DNA of 64,000 nucleotides from Moniliophthora roreri (GCA_001466705.2 LATX02000199.1:124001-188000); one strand, 5' to 3'. Shown: positions 12,843-26,099, counted from the first letter of the stretch. Notes: generated by a model not told the origin, from the letters alone. Translations and numbers: made by a program.

Positions 12843-13110
12843 TTGCCATATACCTGGTCAGTGCCACACTGAAGGCATTGTCTCAATTACTGACTTGTGC
12901 GATACCCTGTGGGTCTGAACTATGAGAAATGCTTTCAGTTTGGTTCTTCTGAGGTCACAAAGTTACATGGCAGAACATGCCACCTACCTGGTCAGTGCCA
13001 CACCTAAGGCATTGCTTCAATTATCAATTTACAATAGCCTGAATTATCAGAAATGCTTTCAGTTTTATCCTTTCAAGGTCATGAAGATACGCACCTGCCA
13101 TGTAAACTGA
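12843..13110. repeat. Two-copy degenerate tandem repeat, unit ~134 bp
   Basis: The string ACCTGGTCAGTGCCACAC occurs at 12852 and again at 12986, and flanking sequence (AAGGCATTG, TCAATTA, AGAAATGCTTTCAGTTT) repeats at the same 134-bp spacing with substitutions. No gene is associated. Confidence 0.65.
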
Positions 13111-15229
13111 TGTGTCCTTCCAAGGTCCAGCTTGCCAAAGCATCAATAAGTTCCCACTTGAGTGGTTTCTGAAATTCATTTCAGAATCTCGCCCAACTTC
13201 AGTCAGCACTTTTTCTATTACACAGAGGTCTACATGTATCTGGGTCTTTTAGCAGGTGGCCTGCCATTGATGTAATTATTGGCATCACGAGCCTTACCCT
13301 TCCTCTGATGGCTGGATTGTCACAGTTCAGTCCCATTTTTAGTGCCATCGTCACAAGTGTATGAGGAAACCATAGCATCTTGTGAAATACGTGATACAGA
13401 GCCTATTCTGTCCTCAACCTCGAGTCATTGCATGTCATTCACATCTGGTTTAGGCAATGATGACAAACACCCAGTGATTGAGGGTACTGACAACAGGGTG
13501 TCGTTATTAATGTCAGGGGTGAGCCGAGTCATACCAGGGTGAATCTGAACTGGCAAACTGAGTGTGAGTGTAATACCAATCTCATTGGTAGTGTTGAAAA
13601 TAGGCTTTCTGGAATGTAGGTTTTGAAATTGGTTTATAGCCCTCGAAAGTCTGAGCAAAGTCAAATCCGTCATAGATACAAAGTTGGTTAACTCAAGCCC
13701 AACAAGCAGTTTGGAGAGCTCAGCATTGAGATAGACCATAGAGTATCAGGTAATCTGAGACCAGGGCATTTCTGGCACTTCTGGGCCACTGTTCCAACAC
13801 TGCACTAATGGATCGATCAGTCACATGGATCAACTAAGGGTCTTTGAACTGATGCCATGTTTGAGAAAGACAGGCAGCAACCGAGGCCCAAAAGTCAGGA
13901 AGCAACTAATGGTTGTCATCAAATACAGGAAGTAATGGGTAGCCGCTGCAATCTTTCTTGAATGCTGCTGGGAGTAATGAGATGTGATTTGCTGAAGATA
14001 GATGATGAGTAAGGCAAATGTAAAGAAATGTAAAAAAACAGCTCACAGGGTAAGCTCTTGTTTGTCTCCTGCCAAGTGTTTAAGAGCTCCAAATACTCGT
14101 ATAAGAGCTGTGTTCCTGCTGCGATACTACATGATCGATGAAGTTGGTATACCAGTCAATCAAAAAAGACTCCTCACCCATGCGTTTCCAGCTGGTCATT
14201 CCTGTCTCTCCAGGCCACAAGAACCAAGAAATGAGCATTTCCGACCTGACCTCTCCCATGTCCTGCTAGATCCTCAAGGTATTGTGTGAGGTTGTGAATG
14301 ATGTGCTCCTGATTCCTGCTTCCAGTCAGTGTATGACCAGCATGGAAATGTAGAGACATACTGTGAAAGGCCTTCATTTGTGAATGGGACCGTACAGCTA
14401 ATATCCAGATCCAACATGGACATTGCTACCTGCATCGACAATGTATCATAGTCCAGGTCAATATCATCTTGGTTGGTAGAATGGCATTGTATCTTGGCAG
14501 GAGTGTTTCAAGCCTGCCGAGCTTGCTGCTTTCTGTGTGCTTTCATGGGAAGCATGTCAGAATCTGGGAATGGGTTTCTATGGGGCATGAAAACCTCTGT
14601 ACAATTCCTCCAAGATAAAAGAATACACACGAGCAACAGTTCAGGCATATACCACAAAGACAATAGAAAAATTGCATCCAGCTGTGAATGAGCACTGAAC
14701 AAGCCACCATTTTGCCAGACATTGAGGATAGGCTTACTGTTCAACTGAGAACAAGCTACTATTGATCTGCGAAGAATAAAACAGAGCCCCAGATTATCAG
14801 TCTGAGACGTGTATGGGCGACTTCAGTCATTACAGACATCTGAAATAGGAAGAACAAAAGAGAGGAATGAACTCTAGGTAAGCAAGCCTCATGGAAAACT
14901 CAAATGAAGCACATAATCAACGACATGCAATCCATCCCAATTTTTTCCTCAATGAGGGTATATTCAAGATCTAATGGTATACTAAGTTATGAATACAAAA
15001 TGCAAATGTCTGCGGTAGGATACATTGTAACAAGAAATGCTAAAGTCGTCGGGGTAATACAGGTGGATGTCCGATAAAGTTGTAATAGGACTGGACATAG
15101 AAACAAACCAAGACTTTTTCCCACTTCTCCCCAGGGCTGCCCATCTGAGACAAGTTGGGATCTGCCCCACAATTCCACAACAGTTCTTTTTCCCCTGGGC
15201 AAGAGTCCATTAACTTCCACACACTATGT
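13111..15229. other. No gene named; minus-strand coding-like pieces
   Basis: Short frames only. The minus-strand frame 13425-13739 (104 codons) and pieces near 14508-14744 read more like protein than their antisense partners, but no domain and no consistent exon series was found. Confidence 0.35.
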
Positions 15230-15930
15230 ACGAGGTGTTCTTTTCATGCTATTAATACAAAGGAAATACACTCAGAATACTGCTATATATTCACTTCCAG
15301 ACAACATTCAGAAAATTCTATTAGTTTCAAGCCATCATCACACATTGAAAACAGCAAGCATATTCTGTATTTTAATTTCCAGAAAAGTCTGTGTTTTTTA
15401 ATAATTTTATAACAATGAAATTATAAAATTATCCTTTAGTTTTCTAATTACAAATATACTAGATTCTCTGCCCTTATAAAATAGTGAGAAAACATTCAGA
15501 AAATAACTATGAAATTTTGAATTTTATATCAAGAAAAACAGGTTAAATACAAGAGGAAAATTATATGAAAACTATCTAAAAACTGCTGTAAGATATAGTG
15601 TTTCCATATGATTTTCCTACTATTTTCCTAGTGTTTTCCAGGTGTTTTCTCTGACTTTCCTACAATAGAAGATTTGAAATTTTTATCTTATCTTATCAGC
15701 ATTTTCTGAGCATTTTCAACCAGAGAAAATTTAATGTTTTCTCAGCATGGAAATCATTCTAATATATTGTATTGTCTATTAATTCTCAGCATTTGAAGAT
15801 TCTATATCTTTTGTTGTTGAAAATTTAGCATCCTCCAGACATATTCTTGTTGAGGGGACACAATTAAAATTTAGAATTTATAAATGCTTTTTTTTAAAAA
15901 TCTTCATTGCAAGAAGATTAAGTGTTTTCT
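15230..15930. other. AT-rich block with recurring TTTTC/GAAAA motifs
   Basis: This stretch is markedly richer in A and T than its surroundings. It repeats short strings such as TTTTCTGAGC, TTTTCCTAG, TTTTCCAG, TTCAGAAAAT and GAGAAAATTTAATG in both orientations. No gene is visible. It may be a MITE-like element or simple AT-rich spacer. Confidence 0.5.
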
Positions 15931-15933
15931 CAA

Positions 15934-18248
15934 TCAGAGAACCATGTTAAAAGAACACCTTGTACGTAGTGACAGTGCATGTGAGGCACCCACACGATCA
16001 CACCACTTCTCTGACACCAAGCCAACGTTTCTATCAGAGAGCTCCAATGAAAAGAGTTGTGTTCCACCCATGACCTGCAAGATCAATGCCAAGCACCCTT
16101 GACAGTGCCTTGCAAGTTCAACTTGAAGCTGTGCCTCTGATAGAGTCAACGAAGCCTGAGGACGAGTTTGATCTGCTAGGTCATCGACAGCACAATGCTG
16201 ATGTCGGAAGTTGATCAGGCAGAGCTCCTGGATCAGCTGTTTTGACTGATATAAAGTAAGCGTCAATGGAGTAGAGGAGAGTAAGGGTTGTCCATGACTG
16301 TACTTGTCGAAGGTGGCTTCAAGGAGAAGGGTAGCCTCTTGATGCACCCATTGCTGGGGATTTCGTGGCTCGGCATCCTTCCTTCATGTGCCAATCTTTC
16401 TAAATGAAAGTATCTTCCTCCAGAGCTTGCCCGACACCTCTCCTTCAGAGTCCATGCAACGCCTCAGCCAGACTCCTTGCACACAAAACCATGTCTCCAA
16501 ATATTCCTGCTGACGGTCCATATCATCTAATCTGAAAAAGATGCCAGGATTGGGGACAATGGTTTCCAATTTAGAGCCTTGGTTCGATTGGTAATATTGT
16601 GATGGATGTTGAATACTGATTCTGCTGTTGGCATCACACCATGCTAGAACAGGACTGGGAACCAAATCACTGTCCAGCAGCAAATCTGCAAAATGATTGT
16701 GTTCCTGCTTTGGCACTGAGAGATGAATGGTGTCAGGTAATACTGCTGATGTTAAAACGAATACACTCATGATTTACTGCCTTCCTATTCTGGCTTCATT
16801 GGTGTTTAGGCTGTTGGTGAGAAGAGATAGATGAAGCAGATCGTTTTGAACTGCAAATGGGTCCTGTCAAAGGTTGGCTCAAAGTTGAAATCGAAGATTC
16901 AATCTGTGAAGCTATCTTCCCTAATCCCAAAATATAAGACAACTGGCAGAGCCCCAGAAGGTGCATATTCTTGAAGGGACTGGAGCTGTCAAAGCAGGAA
17001 ATCGAAGCAGTTCGTATCACTGCAAACTTGTCATTGGATCCCACCTGACCCGTGTAGATAACTGGGTATGAAGGAAAAGCTGCTGCTATGCATAATTGTG
17101 GCTGTGTGAGCTCTACAACAATGTCCACCTTCTGTGTATTGAACTGTGAGTAGGGCCGGATATAGTAAGTGGAGACTCTGGCTTTGAACAACTGCAATGT
17201 GTCCTTGTCATTCCAAACAAACGCCCCTATGCACCAATCAGATGCAGGCTTCACTATCCTTCGAGGGGCATCTGACAAAATCCAAGAACAGTACTTGTCA
17301 ACATACTCCATTACAGCAATGGTGTAAAGCCAGGCTTGCTGAATTTCAGAGATGGCTAGGCAAATATGTTGGAATAAGGAAGGAGAGGAGAGACAGTGGC
17401 AGCAAATCAATATCGTGGTATCGAAGTCATGCAGCAGCAAAATGAGGTTTGCATCCATGTGTCTGGCCTTGAATGTTGCAACTCATTGCTTCACATGACT
17501 GAGAGAATCTGATACTGCTGAGCGAAATGCAGGTGACAACATCTGTTCATTAGGTTTGAAAAGAGATGGTGGGTCATGATCGCATGTCTCTGGTGTACTC
17601 TACATGATCTGGTCTATAAAATATGGATGATTGGCTTCGGAAGGATGTTGAGAAATGCACATCAGGTAGGGGTTCTTAGCGTTATATGGTTGTGAACATT
17701 GCATTGGATCATCTTCGCCATAACGTGCATCTGCATGACAATATAGATCGCGAGTAGAACCAAAAGGTGGGTGTGGGATGGTATAGGAGTTTGAAGAGGT
17801 GATGAACTCTCGAGTTAGTGGGTGCAAAGCGACTAAAGCACCATTGTCGAATCCAATATCCCCTACAAAGAAAAGATCAGTTGTAAAATAAGAAAAAGAA
17901 TATTGATGACTTATGAGGTTTATGCTTATTATGTGTCAGGATCTCTAGTGTCAACTCCAAAAACATTGTACTCCGTCCTATGTGTGGAAGCCACTTAACA
18001 ATCAGCCAAGAAGCAGCGAGCAACTTCAGTCGCTGTAATAGAGTGGAGTAAAACAGATCAGCCATGAGTCGTGTTTGGACGAGGACAAGAAACAGCCTCG
18101 AGGAGGGTCGCTGTTGATGTTGGAGGCAAAAGAGCCACTGAGTTCTGAGAGTCCAGAGCCATCTCTCATAGCACTGGGATGACTCAGTGCAATCTAGCTC
18201 ATCAAGATCCTCAGCGACATATGCAACTGATTGAGGCATATAGCTCAA
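15934..18248 (-). pseudogene. Broken member of a mushroom orphan protein family
   Basis: Minus-strand frames at 18248-17877, 17827-17600, 17458-16796, 16770-16384 and 16347-15934 follow one another in the order of a known but uncharacterised Agaricomycete family, as I recognise it. They show in order a WILSDAPRR block, IGAFVWND, YYIRPYSQF, a PSYPVIYTGQ segment, VPSPVLAWCDA, a LETWFCVQGVWLRR block, and near the C-terminus QELCLINFRHQ followed by NVGLVSEKW. Breaks are in-frame stops near 17600 and 17465, a frame change around 16796 and a TGA at 16384-16386 (GT-stop-RKDAE, where CGA would fit). Some breaks could be introns I did not resolve, but the adjacent-frame TGA at 16384 is a real interruption. 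No catalytic motif is visible and the function is unknown. Confidence 0.6.
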
Positions 18249-19461
18249 GGCTGATGCTTTGGGCTCTTACAATGGGCTCACTATACAAGCAGTGTGACTT
18301 TCAGTATGTGGTTTCATATATTTCATTGTTTAAAAGTGACTAACATGTAGATTAGTCCAACTTGAATATGGACAATGCTAGGGCTGAAGCTCTGGACTCC
18401 CGAGGCTGGTGCTTTAGGCTTTTCAATAGGTTCCCCATGCAATTGCTATGGACTATGAGCTAATGCCATGATACAGTATGTACTTAGACTCCCCATGTTG
18501 TTAGAGTTACTGACATAATGTATAGAACCTCTTGTATTTCTCAGTCTCATTGGTCATCTCATAAACTTCATAACTGCCTCTCTTTCTCTTTCCTACATCG
18601 AGAGCACTCCATCTCTGACTCTTTGTCTACTTTGACCAATTCTATCACATTGCCTGCCTCTGATTCAACCATATCCATACTGTTGGAAAGTCACGTTCAT
18701 TTCAATGAGTTGATGGTCTGACTCTAGGTTACCATTCGCCCATCAGCAAGTTTAGAATGTTTGGCAGGCATAGGAGGGACCAGCACATAGGGTACCATCT
18801 GCTTTCGCTTCCATTTTGAGGTGTTGTCCACCTTTTGGGTCAATAGAGGTTGTGTAGAGAGACAGCTGATAATTCTTCGTTTGGGTGTCGCCAAACCAGA
18901 GTTGGAGGTTGAAGCTGTTTAGAGGAACTTAGAGAGAGAACCATATGAGAGAGCTAGGGTATGGCATACCATTACTCTTGAGTACCACTTCCAGTGAGCA
19001 CAGCTCAATAAGTCTTATGCAATCTTCATTTTCAAACCTCGGTGAGATGTACAGTCCTTTTTTATCCCTGTCCTTGGTTTGACATTCGCACTGGTACACG
19101 AAATTCAGTGGGTGTGAGGAACTGGGACTGCATTATACTACATAAGTGAAGACACTAAAGTTCTTTGTAGACCCACTGCCAACGTCGATGGTTAAATGAT
19201 GTCACTTGCCCAAAGCACATTGTTGGCTGATGTGAGGTGGAACATTGCTGTTGTAAGCAAAGTGGAATACTTTTGCCTGCTGGTTGTCTAAGTGGAGTCA
19301 GTAAGGATGCTTTTCAGACATTTAGGCTTGTTCTAACATTTTTGTGACCTTTATTTGGCTGCGTTATTGTTATTGGTGTTTCAGTTAAGTGTTATTGTTA
19401 TTGGTGTTTCACTGAAGTGTTATTATGAACATCGCACAGCAACTCCACATCTGATGCCGAC
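18249..19461. other. No recognisable gene; one 28-bp direct duplication
   Basis: No coding series was seen. A 28-bp unit beginning GTTATTGTTATTGGTGTTTC occurs at 19363-19390 and immediately again at 19391-19418 with two or three differences. Confidence 0.5.
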
Positions 19462-19779
19462 TTGGACAACAATCTACCTCATATAGTGTATCAGAGGGAT
19501 AAGACCATTCGAACAACAATGCCTACCTTGTCCAGCAAATCAAATTTGGTCCAGCAAGAGCAAACCTCCAGTGCCCAGATCTCGGTAGGTTCCACTGATT
19601 TCACCAGGTTGTTTGCTGACAGTTGCTCTCAGCACTGGGACAGCCGCTCTCAGAACCCAAGCAATGGTGAGTCGTTTGACAGCGGAATAATGCAGGATGG
19701 AGAAAATGCTGTATGTTCAAGCTCAGTATTCCTCACTGTTTGCTCTAAGGGCATAACAGGTCAACATCTTTCGTGGTGA
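19462..19779 (+). CDS. Hypothetical open frame upstream of the KDZ transposase
   Basis: A 105-codon frame rich in Ser, Gln and Asn with no recognised domain. Its position 340 bp upstream of the transposase relic and on the same strand suggests a disordered N-terminal exon or leader of that element, but no splice junction was established. It may be a chance frame. Confidence 0.25.
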   Translation: MDNNLPHIVYQRDKTIRTTMPTLSSKSNLVQQEQTSSAQISVGSTDFTRLFADSCSQHWDSRSQNPSNGESFDSGIMQDGENAVCSSSVFLTVCSKGITGQHLSW

Positions 19780-20117
19780 ACCTGTTGTGTTTCTGGTGTT
19801 TCTGAACTTGAGTTTGAGGTCTGCAGGAACAGCCATTTACATAGTAAGTGGTCCATACTGTCAACTTCTCCTGAATGTTCAAGGGTTTTAGGTGGGGATT
19901 ACATACGATGTATTGTGTCAGTATCTGCACAATGTTGCACATGCAAACAACAGATTGGATTAGTAGGGGTTTAGTTTCAGATGAGGAAGGGTCCTGTCAC
20001 TTTGGTCATTCTGGAATTTAGCCTTAGCAGTTGACCCTTTTTAGTTTTTGTATAAAGTCTGTCGTGAAACACAGAAGCAGATTAGAAAGTTAGCCCAATC
20101 TGCCTGCTAGTTCATTT

Positions 20118-23100
20118 GTGCCTATGGTCAAGAAAAAGAATAACGGTTACAGCCTGAGGGAGCTTGCAAAGGTGAAGGCAGCAGTCTCTGATTTCTCATT
20201 CGCATCGCAAAGGACAGACTCCAGCATCAAACCCAGCACGAGCACTGTTGTGCACCCATGCCAGATGATTAGAGCAAGAGGGTATCTTGAGTGTGGGTCT
20301 GATTTAGCTGTCTGTCCCATGTATGAAGCCACATGTGACACTGGAGCCTGGAGCTGCATGAGGCAACCCAGTTGAGGAAAATAGAACTAGGAGAACATTG
20401 ACCACCTCTGATACTGTTGAGGAGGTTGAGTCATTACTCTTTTTGTTGTGTGGAAAGTGCTGACATTTACATAGGATGCAGTTTCATCAATGCCTGGCTT
20501 GGGCTGGCCTAAGCCCAGTCATTCAGACCAGCCAGACAATAGCACGATTCCTGACAGAAGCGAAAGGAATGGAAGATACCAGGTACGCTGGTTTGACACA
20601 TCAGACTACTGAACACAAGCTTATGAAGTTGTCCTTAGGGTTTATCAATGTTTATGCAGCACTTTCAAGACTTGCAGAAATTCATCAAATATCTATTTCA
20701 CTGTGAAAGCGATCTGGACATAGGGACAGACAAGAAGTGCAAGCAATGCAATGTCTTCCAATGCGACATACAGTGTCAGGACTGTCTGCATAATGGGTCA
20801 GTGTGTTGTGCATGTTTCATTCAGCACCACTGGCAGTGCCTATTGCACTGGTGCTTTGTATGGAACAAAGACTTAGGATTCTTTGAACAATGCAATATTT
20901 CTGAAATCAGTTTCATCATCACTCTAGGCCATAGAGGTGATCCTTATCCCGGCATTGACTATGACTATGTCAATGCATCCCAGAGCTTCACCCTCACTGA
21001 CATCAATGGGATACACAAGACAAGGATTGTGTTCTGTCAATGTAAGTTGACAGACCCATACAGCCAGTTGTTAGATGGTGGTATTTTTCCTGCCACGCAT
21101 GAACAACCTGAAACAGGATTCACATTCAACCTTCTGGAGTCATACCATGTGGAATCGCTTGCATCCAAGAAGTCAGTGTATGACTTCATAACCGCATTGA
21201 GGAGGAGAACCAATTGGGATTTTCCTGAGGATGTTCCTGTAAGAACTCTGAGTCAAGTATTTGCTTCCATACCATTACTGATGTATTCTGGCATAGGATG
21301 TCTATTTCCAATTTTGCCATGCTCTAAGGGTCTGACAAGCACTCCAGATTCTGAAACAGAGTGGTCAAGCACATAATATTGACTCAATCATGGAGGCACT
21401 TGTTCCAGGTTGGCCAAAGAAGAATGTAATGGTCTTTTGTTTTGCATGCCCCCAGCCTGGATTCAACATAGATGAAGGTGCTATTAATGAAGAAGATTTG
21501 CAGTATGCTTCAAAATATAAGGCTGGTTGGTCGTTATTGACAAGCTACTCAACAGACATCTCATCACTCTATTTCTGTTGGCTAATGGTCATTTTGGTCT
21601 CCAAAAGAAGTGAAAGCCTGATGACCCTGATGACATAGCATTGATGGCTCACATGGGTTTGTACAGCGACATACTGGAATATGTGGATTATATGAAGAAG
21701 GTTGCTAATAGTACAGAGGTGTGTCAAGCTCGTGATTATGGCTTTCTTTTTTGATTTTCTGGTGCAGAAAAGTACATGTGTGAAGCTGAAAGCAGCTCAG
21801 AATCAAAACAAGGCTAAATTTGCAGGCATTGTGACATCTGGTGTTGTAGCCATTACATGTGCCAGACATAGTATGTTTTTGCACCATAGTATGGTTGACC
21901 TTGAAAAAGGCAAAAAGTAAGTGTGTTTATCATATCAAGCTGATGGTGTACCTGATGTAAATTGGGTTTGCATCCACCGATTTTGCTCTTGTTGGAGCAC
22001 TTTTCAGCCTCGTACTTCCTTCTCACATTGTACTCATGATGTACGACATTGTATGCCAGTACAGCATCAACCTTCTGAATAGGTTCAACACCAACTTCAA
22101 AGGGACGAAATACTTCAGCAGGCTAAAGGAAGTTATTGAGAATATTGTTCACATGGTCCCAAAAATGCACCTACAAGGACACATTGCAGATTGCCAGTAC
22201 TAGTGGTCATTGAACTATACTGATGGGATGGGTCGCACTTGTGGTGAAGGTATAGAGGGTTCATAGGCAGAAGCAAAGCAGGCTGGTGGAATGACAAAGG
22301 AGATGAATGCTGGGCACTGAATGGATACATTGACAGCACTGCAGAATGATTGGAATCTTGTGAAAATGCAGAAGCTTAGTAAGTTCTTCGACAATTCATA
22401 TAATACAGAATACTTATACTGTTTAGCAACCTGGCTCTGCAAGCAGCTCAGCGATGCGAGGGAGAAAGCTCATGAAAAGCTGAAAATGTTCATGGGTCTT
22501 AGCAAGCTCAATGGTTGAGAATAAGTTAAGGTGTGGGAGAAGCTCTCCACAGAGCCTTTCTGGGAAGGAAAGTACCTGTGGAGTGTCTACAGGATGAAGG
22601 AGGATAAAGGTATATTAACACTCTTTGTGAATGCAGATGTCAACTAATTTAGTATAGTCAATGGACAGGCTAAGGTGCTAACTGAAGTGATGGAAGAGGA
22701 GGAGCACAATTAGGAGAACTCAAGACTTGATCAGAGGACGAAAACCCCACTGGCTTTCTTCGTGAATCATAGGATCAAGCTTCAACAACGACAGTGAGCC
22801 TGAGTGTCTGGGTTTGCCCATCGTAATGCATGAACTGACATGTCCATAGGCAGCAACTACAGGCACAGCAGCAGTGTGAAGATCAGTCAGAGAAAGAGAA
22901 AGCAGGTCTTATCAAAAGGCGCATGAAACTTTGGAACAACATCAATAGTTGGAGAGTGCCTTAGGAACAGCTAACACATCTGGCATTGATGGAACTGGTG
23001 TGGGGCCAGAAGGTAGACCATCCAGAAGATGCCGCTTTGTATCTTCCCTCTGACCTAACAATGGAGCAGCAGAAGAAGTGGGGTTTGCAAAAGATGGCAA

Positions 23101-23958
23101 ATGCTGAATTGCACCTTCAAAAGGGCGAGGCCAATGATGCCCTCTGTGACTTGCAATTGAATCTCCAGGATGAGAAGACTTTGTTTGAGGAAAAGAATCG
23201 CAAGAGCAACCACAATGTTGGAAGCAAACAGGTGACTCGCAGTTGGGACCCTATCAAGGCTGCCTCCAATAGAGTGGAGAAACACTGACAAAAATATGAT
23301 GCTTGTCAAAATGCAATGCTCTTATTAGGGCTTTCCAAGGATGACAACTCATTTCGACCACTACTTGACAGCGACATTTTTGTGAAGAACACCTTGGAGT
23401 TTCATAATTTGGGTGATGGGAAGAAAACAGACAGCTGGTTATGGCAAGCAGGGGACTTAGCGTCTTTGTCAGAAGCAGAACAGTCTGATTTTGCTCTTGA
23501 TCATAAGTCATATGTGTCAGTGAACTTTATCAGTGACTGATATGTGATTAGGTGATTGGGTGCAATGGTTTAGAGCTTGTGCCGACATGCAGTGCTGGCA
23601 GGAAGAGGTGGAGATTCTTAGTGAAGAGTTCAGACGTGCAATCCATGGCTTCGAGAAGATGGTGCTTATTTGGCATGAAGTAGCTGCTGCATCCTATGAA
23701 TTCAGTGAAGGCTTTGTGGCATATGCCCAGCATCAAACCTACAATTACATGAGACAAGCTCGGGAAGCAAGGGAGTGTTTGGTGGTAGCTGGTGGGACCT
23801 GGCCCACAGAGAGTGTAACACTGGCAGAACATATCAAGAATGAGAGGCCAAACCAAAAGATCGACTGGGTGGCATTGACTGCGGAAGTGGAGCTACAAGA
23901 AGATGAGGAAGAAGCGATGACAAAGGTTGTGCAGGAAGACAATGACAATGACAGTTGA
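20118..23958 (+). pseudogene. Degenerate KDZ-type DNA transposase with CxC2 cluster
   Basis: Four parts of a KDZ transposase occur in the right order on the plus strand. First (20648-21376) is a CxC2-like cysteine cluster (KCKQCNVFQCDIQCQDC, then CCACFIQHH and LHWCFVWN), followed by ITLGHRGDPYP, DINGIHKTRIVFCQC and TFNLLESYH. Second (~21390-21720) is the ACPQPGFNID motif and LFLLANGHFGLQKK. Third (~21790-22330) is the catalytic core region with ITCARHSMFLHHSM, YDIVCQY, VPKMHLQGHI and GRTCGEG. Fourth (22986-23958) is the C-terminal helical region (LHLQKGEANDAL, RVEKH, then CWQEEVEILSEEFRRA). Many stops and shifts break it, including TGA after LQKK near 21618. The family normally encodes a ~900-1100 residue transposase that moves large basidiomycete transposons. 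This copy cannot encode one. Palindromic motif arrays follow directly at 24.0 kb. Confidence 0.85.
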
Positions 23959-23959
23959 A

Positions 23960-24430
23960 CGTTGATTGGTAAGGACAACATTCGAAGCATGGGTTGAAAC
24001 CATAATAACGATTTAAACCTTAGCCAGCGAAGAACAACCGCCTTCGATACTGATGAGGCTTCACTCAAAACAACAGTTGAAACTATAATAACAGTTTAAA
24101 CCACAGTGGTTCTAACTAGGATAATGGCTGTAACTGTAATGGTTCAAACTGAGGGTCTTTGATGACTGGTGGTTTAAACTGGTCACACTTGTCTGGACAA
24201 GGTGGCTTGGTTTAGTTTGAACCATTTCCTGAGGGGTAATCCAAAGTGGGTACATATTATTGTAGTTACTAGACTATTGTATGGACTATTGTATAGTTAC
24301 TGATCTATTGTATAATGACATCATGCATAGGTTTAAACCTATAGCCACTTGGACCAATGTCAAACAATGTTATTGTTTAAACTCAGGCCCTGCAGTCCCT
24401 GCATGTCCACAATGTGAAGAACATGTTGGG
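23960..24430. repeat. Array of GTTTAAAC/GTTTGAAC-type palindromic motifs
   Basis: Immediately after the transposase relic the motif GTTTAAAC and near forms (GTTTAAACC, GTTCAAAC, GTTTGAACC, GTTGAAAC) recur many times within about 400 bp. A longer segment (CCACTTGGACCAATGTCAAA ... TTATTGTTTAAAC) is shared with the array at 44.1-44.8 kb. This looks like the subterminal repeat region of a DNA transposon, which is an inference from its position. Confidence 0.65.
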
Positions 24431-24738
24431 CCCTCTTACACCTACTTCATAACGAGGAGCTCACAAATACTAGCCATGAGTGTCACTGCACAATGCTCAC
24501 TCACATTGTTGCCTTTTGGTTTGACGTGATAGTCAATAACAGCAATTGGTACCTGGCTGAGTGTCAAGAATCCAACATCATGGCAGATCTGCCAAACCTC
24601 CTTACATTTACTGGCATTATGGATCTGCTCTCGCTTCTCAACATCATGGAGTTTGGCTCTATACTCTGGAGAGAGCGCTGGGACAATGTTCTGCCACAAG
24701 AGGACATAGAGTGATATACTAAGGCCAGGGCGCATGGG

Positions 24739-25317
24739 ATGGCCATCCTGGAGTGGTTCAAAAGGTGTTTTGTAATCAGGCTGGTCAATTGGAGTAGTGG
24801 AGATGTTAAAGACAAGGTAGTTTCCATCCACAATGTGTGTGAGTCCTTCTTTGTTCAGCAGGCATGCACACTTGTCAGGCAGGCAGAAAATAGAGATCCC
24901 AATGCAGCTGCTGTGCAAGAGGCAATCCTAGAGGATCTCGATGAATGAGACCCGAAACTGGCTGCACAGGTTCAACAGGCATTAACAGCTACAGAACCTA
25001 TCCAATTAGAAAGTGGTTTCGATTACAACCCAACATACTCAGACAGCTACAGCTGGATACATGAGTTGCCACAGACTCAAGACGACCTCTTTTTCCAGGT
25101 GCATCCTCTCGACGACGACATAGAGTGCCCAACGGACTTCAACTACCAGCTTCTCATTTATTGAACCCTGGGACTAGATGAATCCTATAGACCAGATGCC
25201 CCATTATCTCCACTCTCTGAGAGCAATAAGGTCCTGGGAAAGCAGAAGTGGCACAATAATGAAGATAATAGAGAAATGCCTTCACTGAAGCAGTTGAGAG
25301 TGGAGCATGACCCGTGA
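24739..25317 (+). pseudogene. Unknown coding relic with internal stops
   Basis: One plus-strand frame runs 24739-25317 with only two stops, a TGA at 24946-24948 (EDLDE-stop-DPKL) and a TGA after FNYQLLIY near 25163. The C-terminal half is acidic (HPLDDDIECPTDF). A 158-codon minus-strand frame overlaps at 24442-24918 (DGHPMRPGLSISL). Only one of the two can be the real relic and I prefer the plus frame because it continues beyond the overlap. The family is not recognised. Confidence 0.3.
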
Positions 25318-26099
25318 CTTACTTCAAAACTTGCTGTTCTATTTGCTATGAATGAGATCTTGTACTACCTTTGTGGCCATATGAACATATAGTGTATCAT
25401 GTTATATTGTGAAGATACTAAAGTACATTGAAGGTGCTACTGAGTACAACTTACATACTAATTTTTGTGCAGAATGTTCAGGTAAATCGTAATAATGCCC
25501 TATGGCCAACTCACAAGAGGCTTGGCACTGTTGTCCAGTCTTTTTTGAGATGCTTGATGCATTGAAATATCTTCAGTTTGCATCGCATCAGGTTTCATCT
25601 TGATATAGTGAAAGACAGTGTAATGAAAATAAGATGGGGGAAAGAGTGCACTAGTGGGATGGAGCTGTAGACAGTGTATAGAAAGAAAGAAGCAAGTGTG
25701 GGGAAATTTGGGGCATGGGGGAATTGTACATGGACCGCAAACCACAAAATTTCTTTCTTTTTAAGCTTATGTTCCTTTCCAAAGTCTTGTTTCAATAATT
25801 AGTTACTCTTCAAATTGAAGGCCTGGAAAAAAGTCATCAAGCAGGGTTGACTGGATGAAGGCCAGAAAATGTCAGGTGTGTGTCAGATTTTCATGGATTT
25901 GTCAACTAACATCTGATGGTGTCAGATAGTGTCTAGTGACATCTCATTGGGAATTTGAGTCCTGGGCATGTAACCACTGATTCTGCAGGTATTCAGGATG
26001 CAGATTTGGTTCATTGGATAGGTCTGATTGACAAGAGTCATATTTGTGTGAAAAGATGTACAGTTGGATATGTCTGCAACAACATTAAACGATCAACTC
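25318..26099. other. No recognisable gene
   Basis: Only short frames on both strands. A few partly repeated words (TGTCAGATTTTC, GTCAGATAGTGTC) lie near 25870-25930. Confidence 0.4.

Noticed and set aside
24442..24918. 158-codon minus-strand frame as a separate gene
   Set aside because: It is antisense to a plus-strand frame that continues further right. No domain supports the minus frame, but the choice is not certain.
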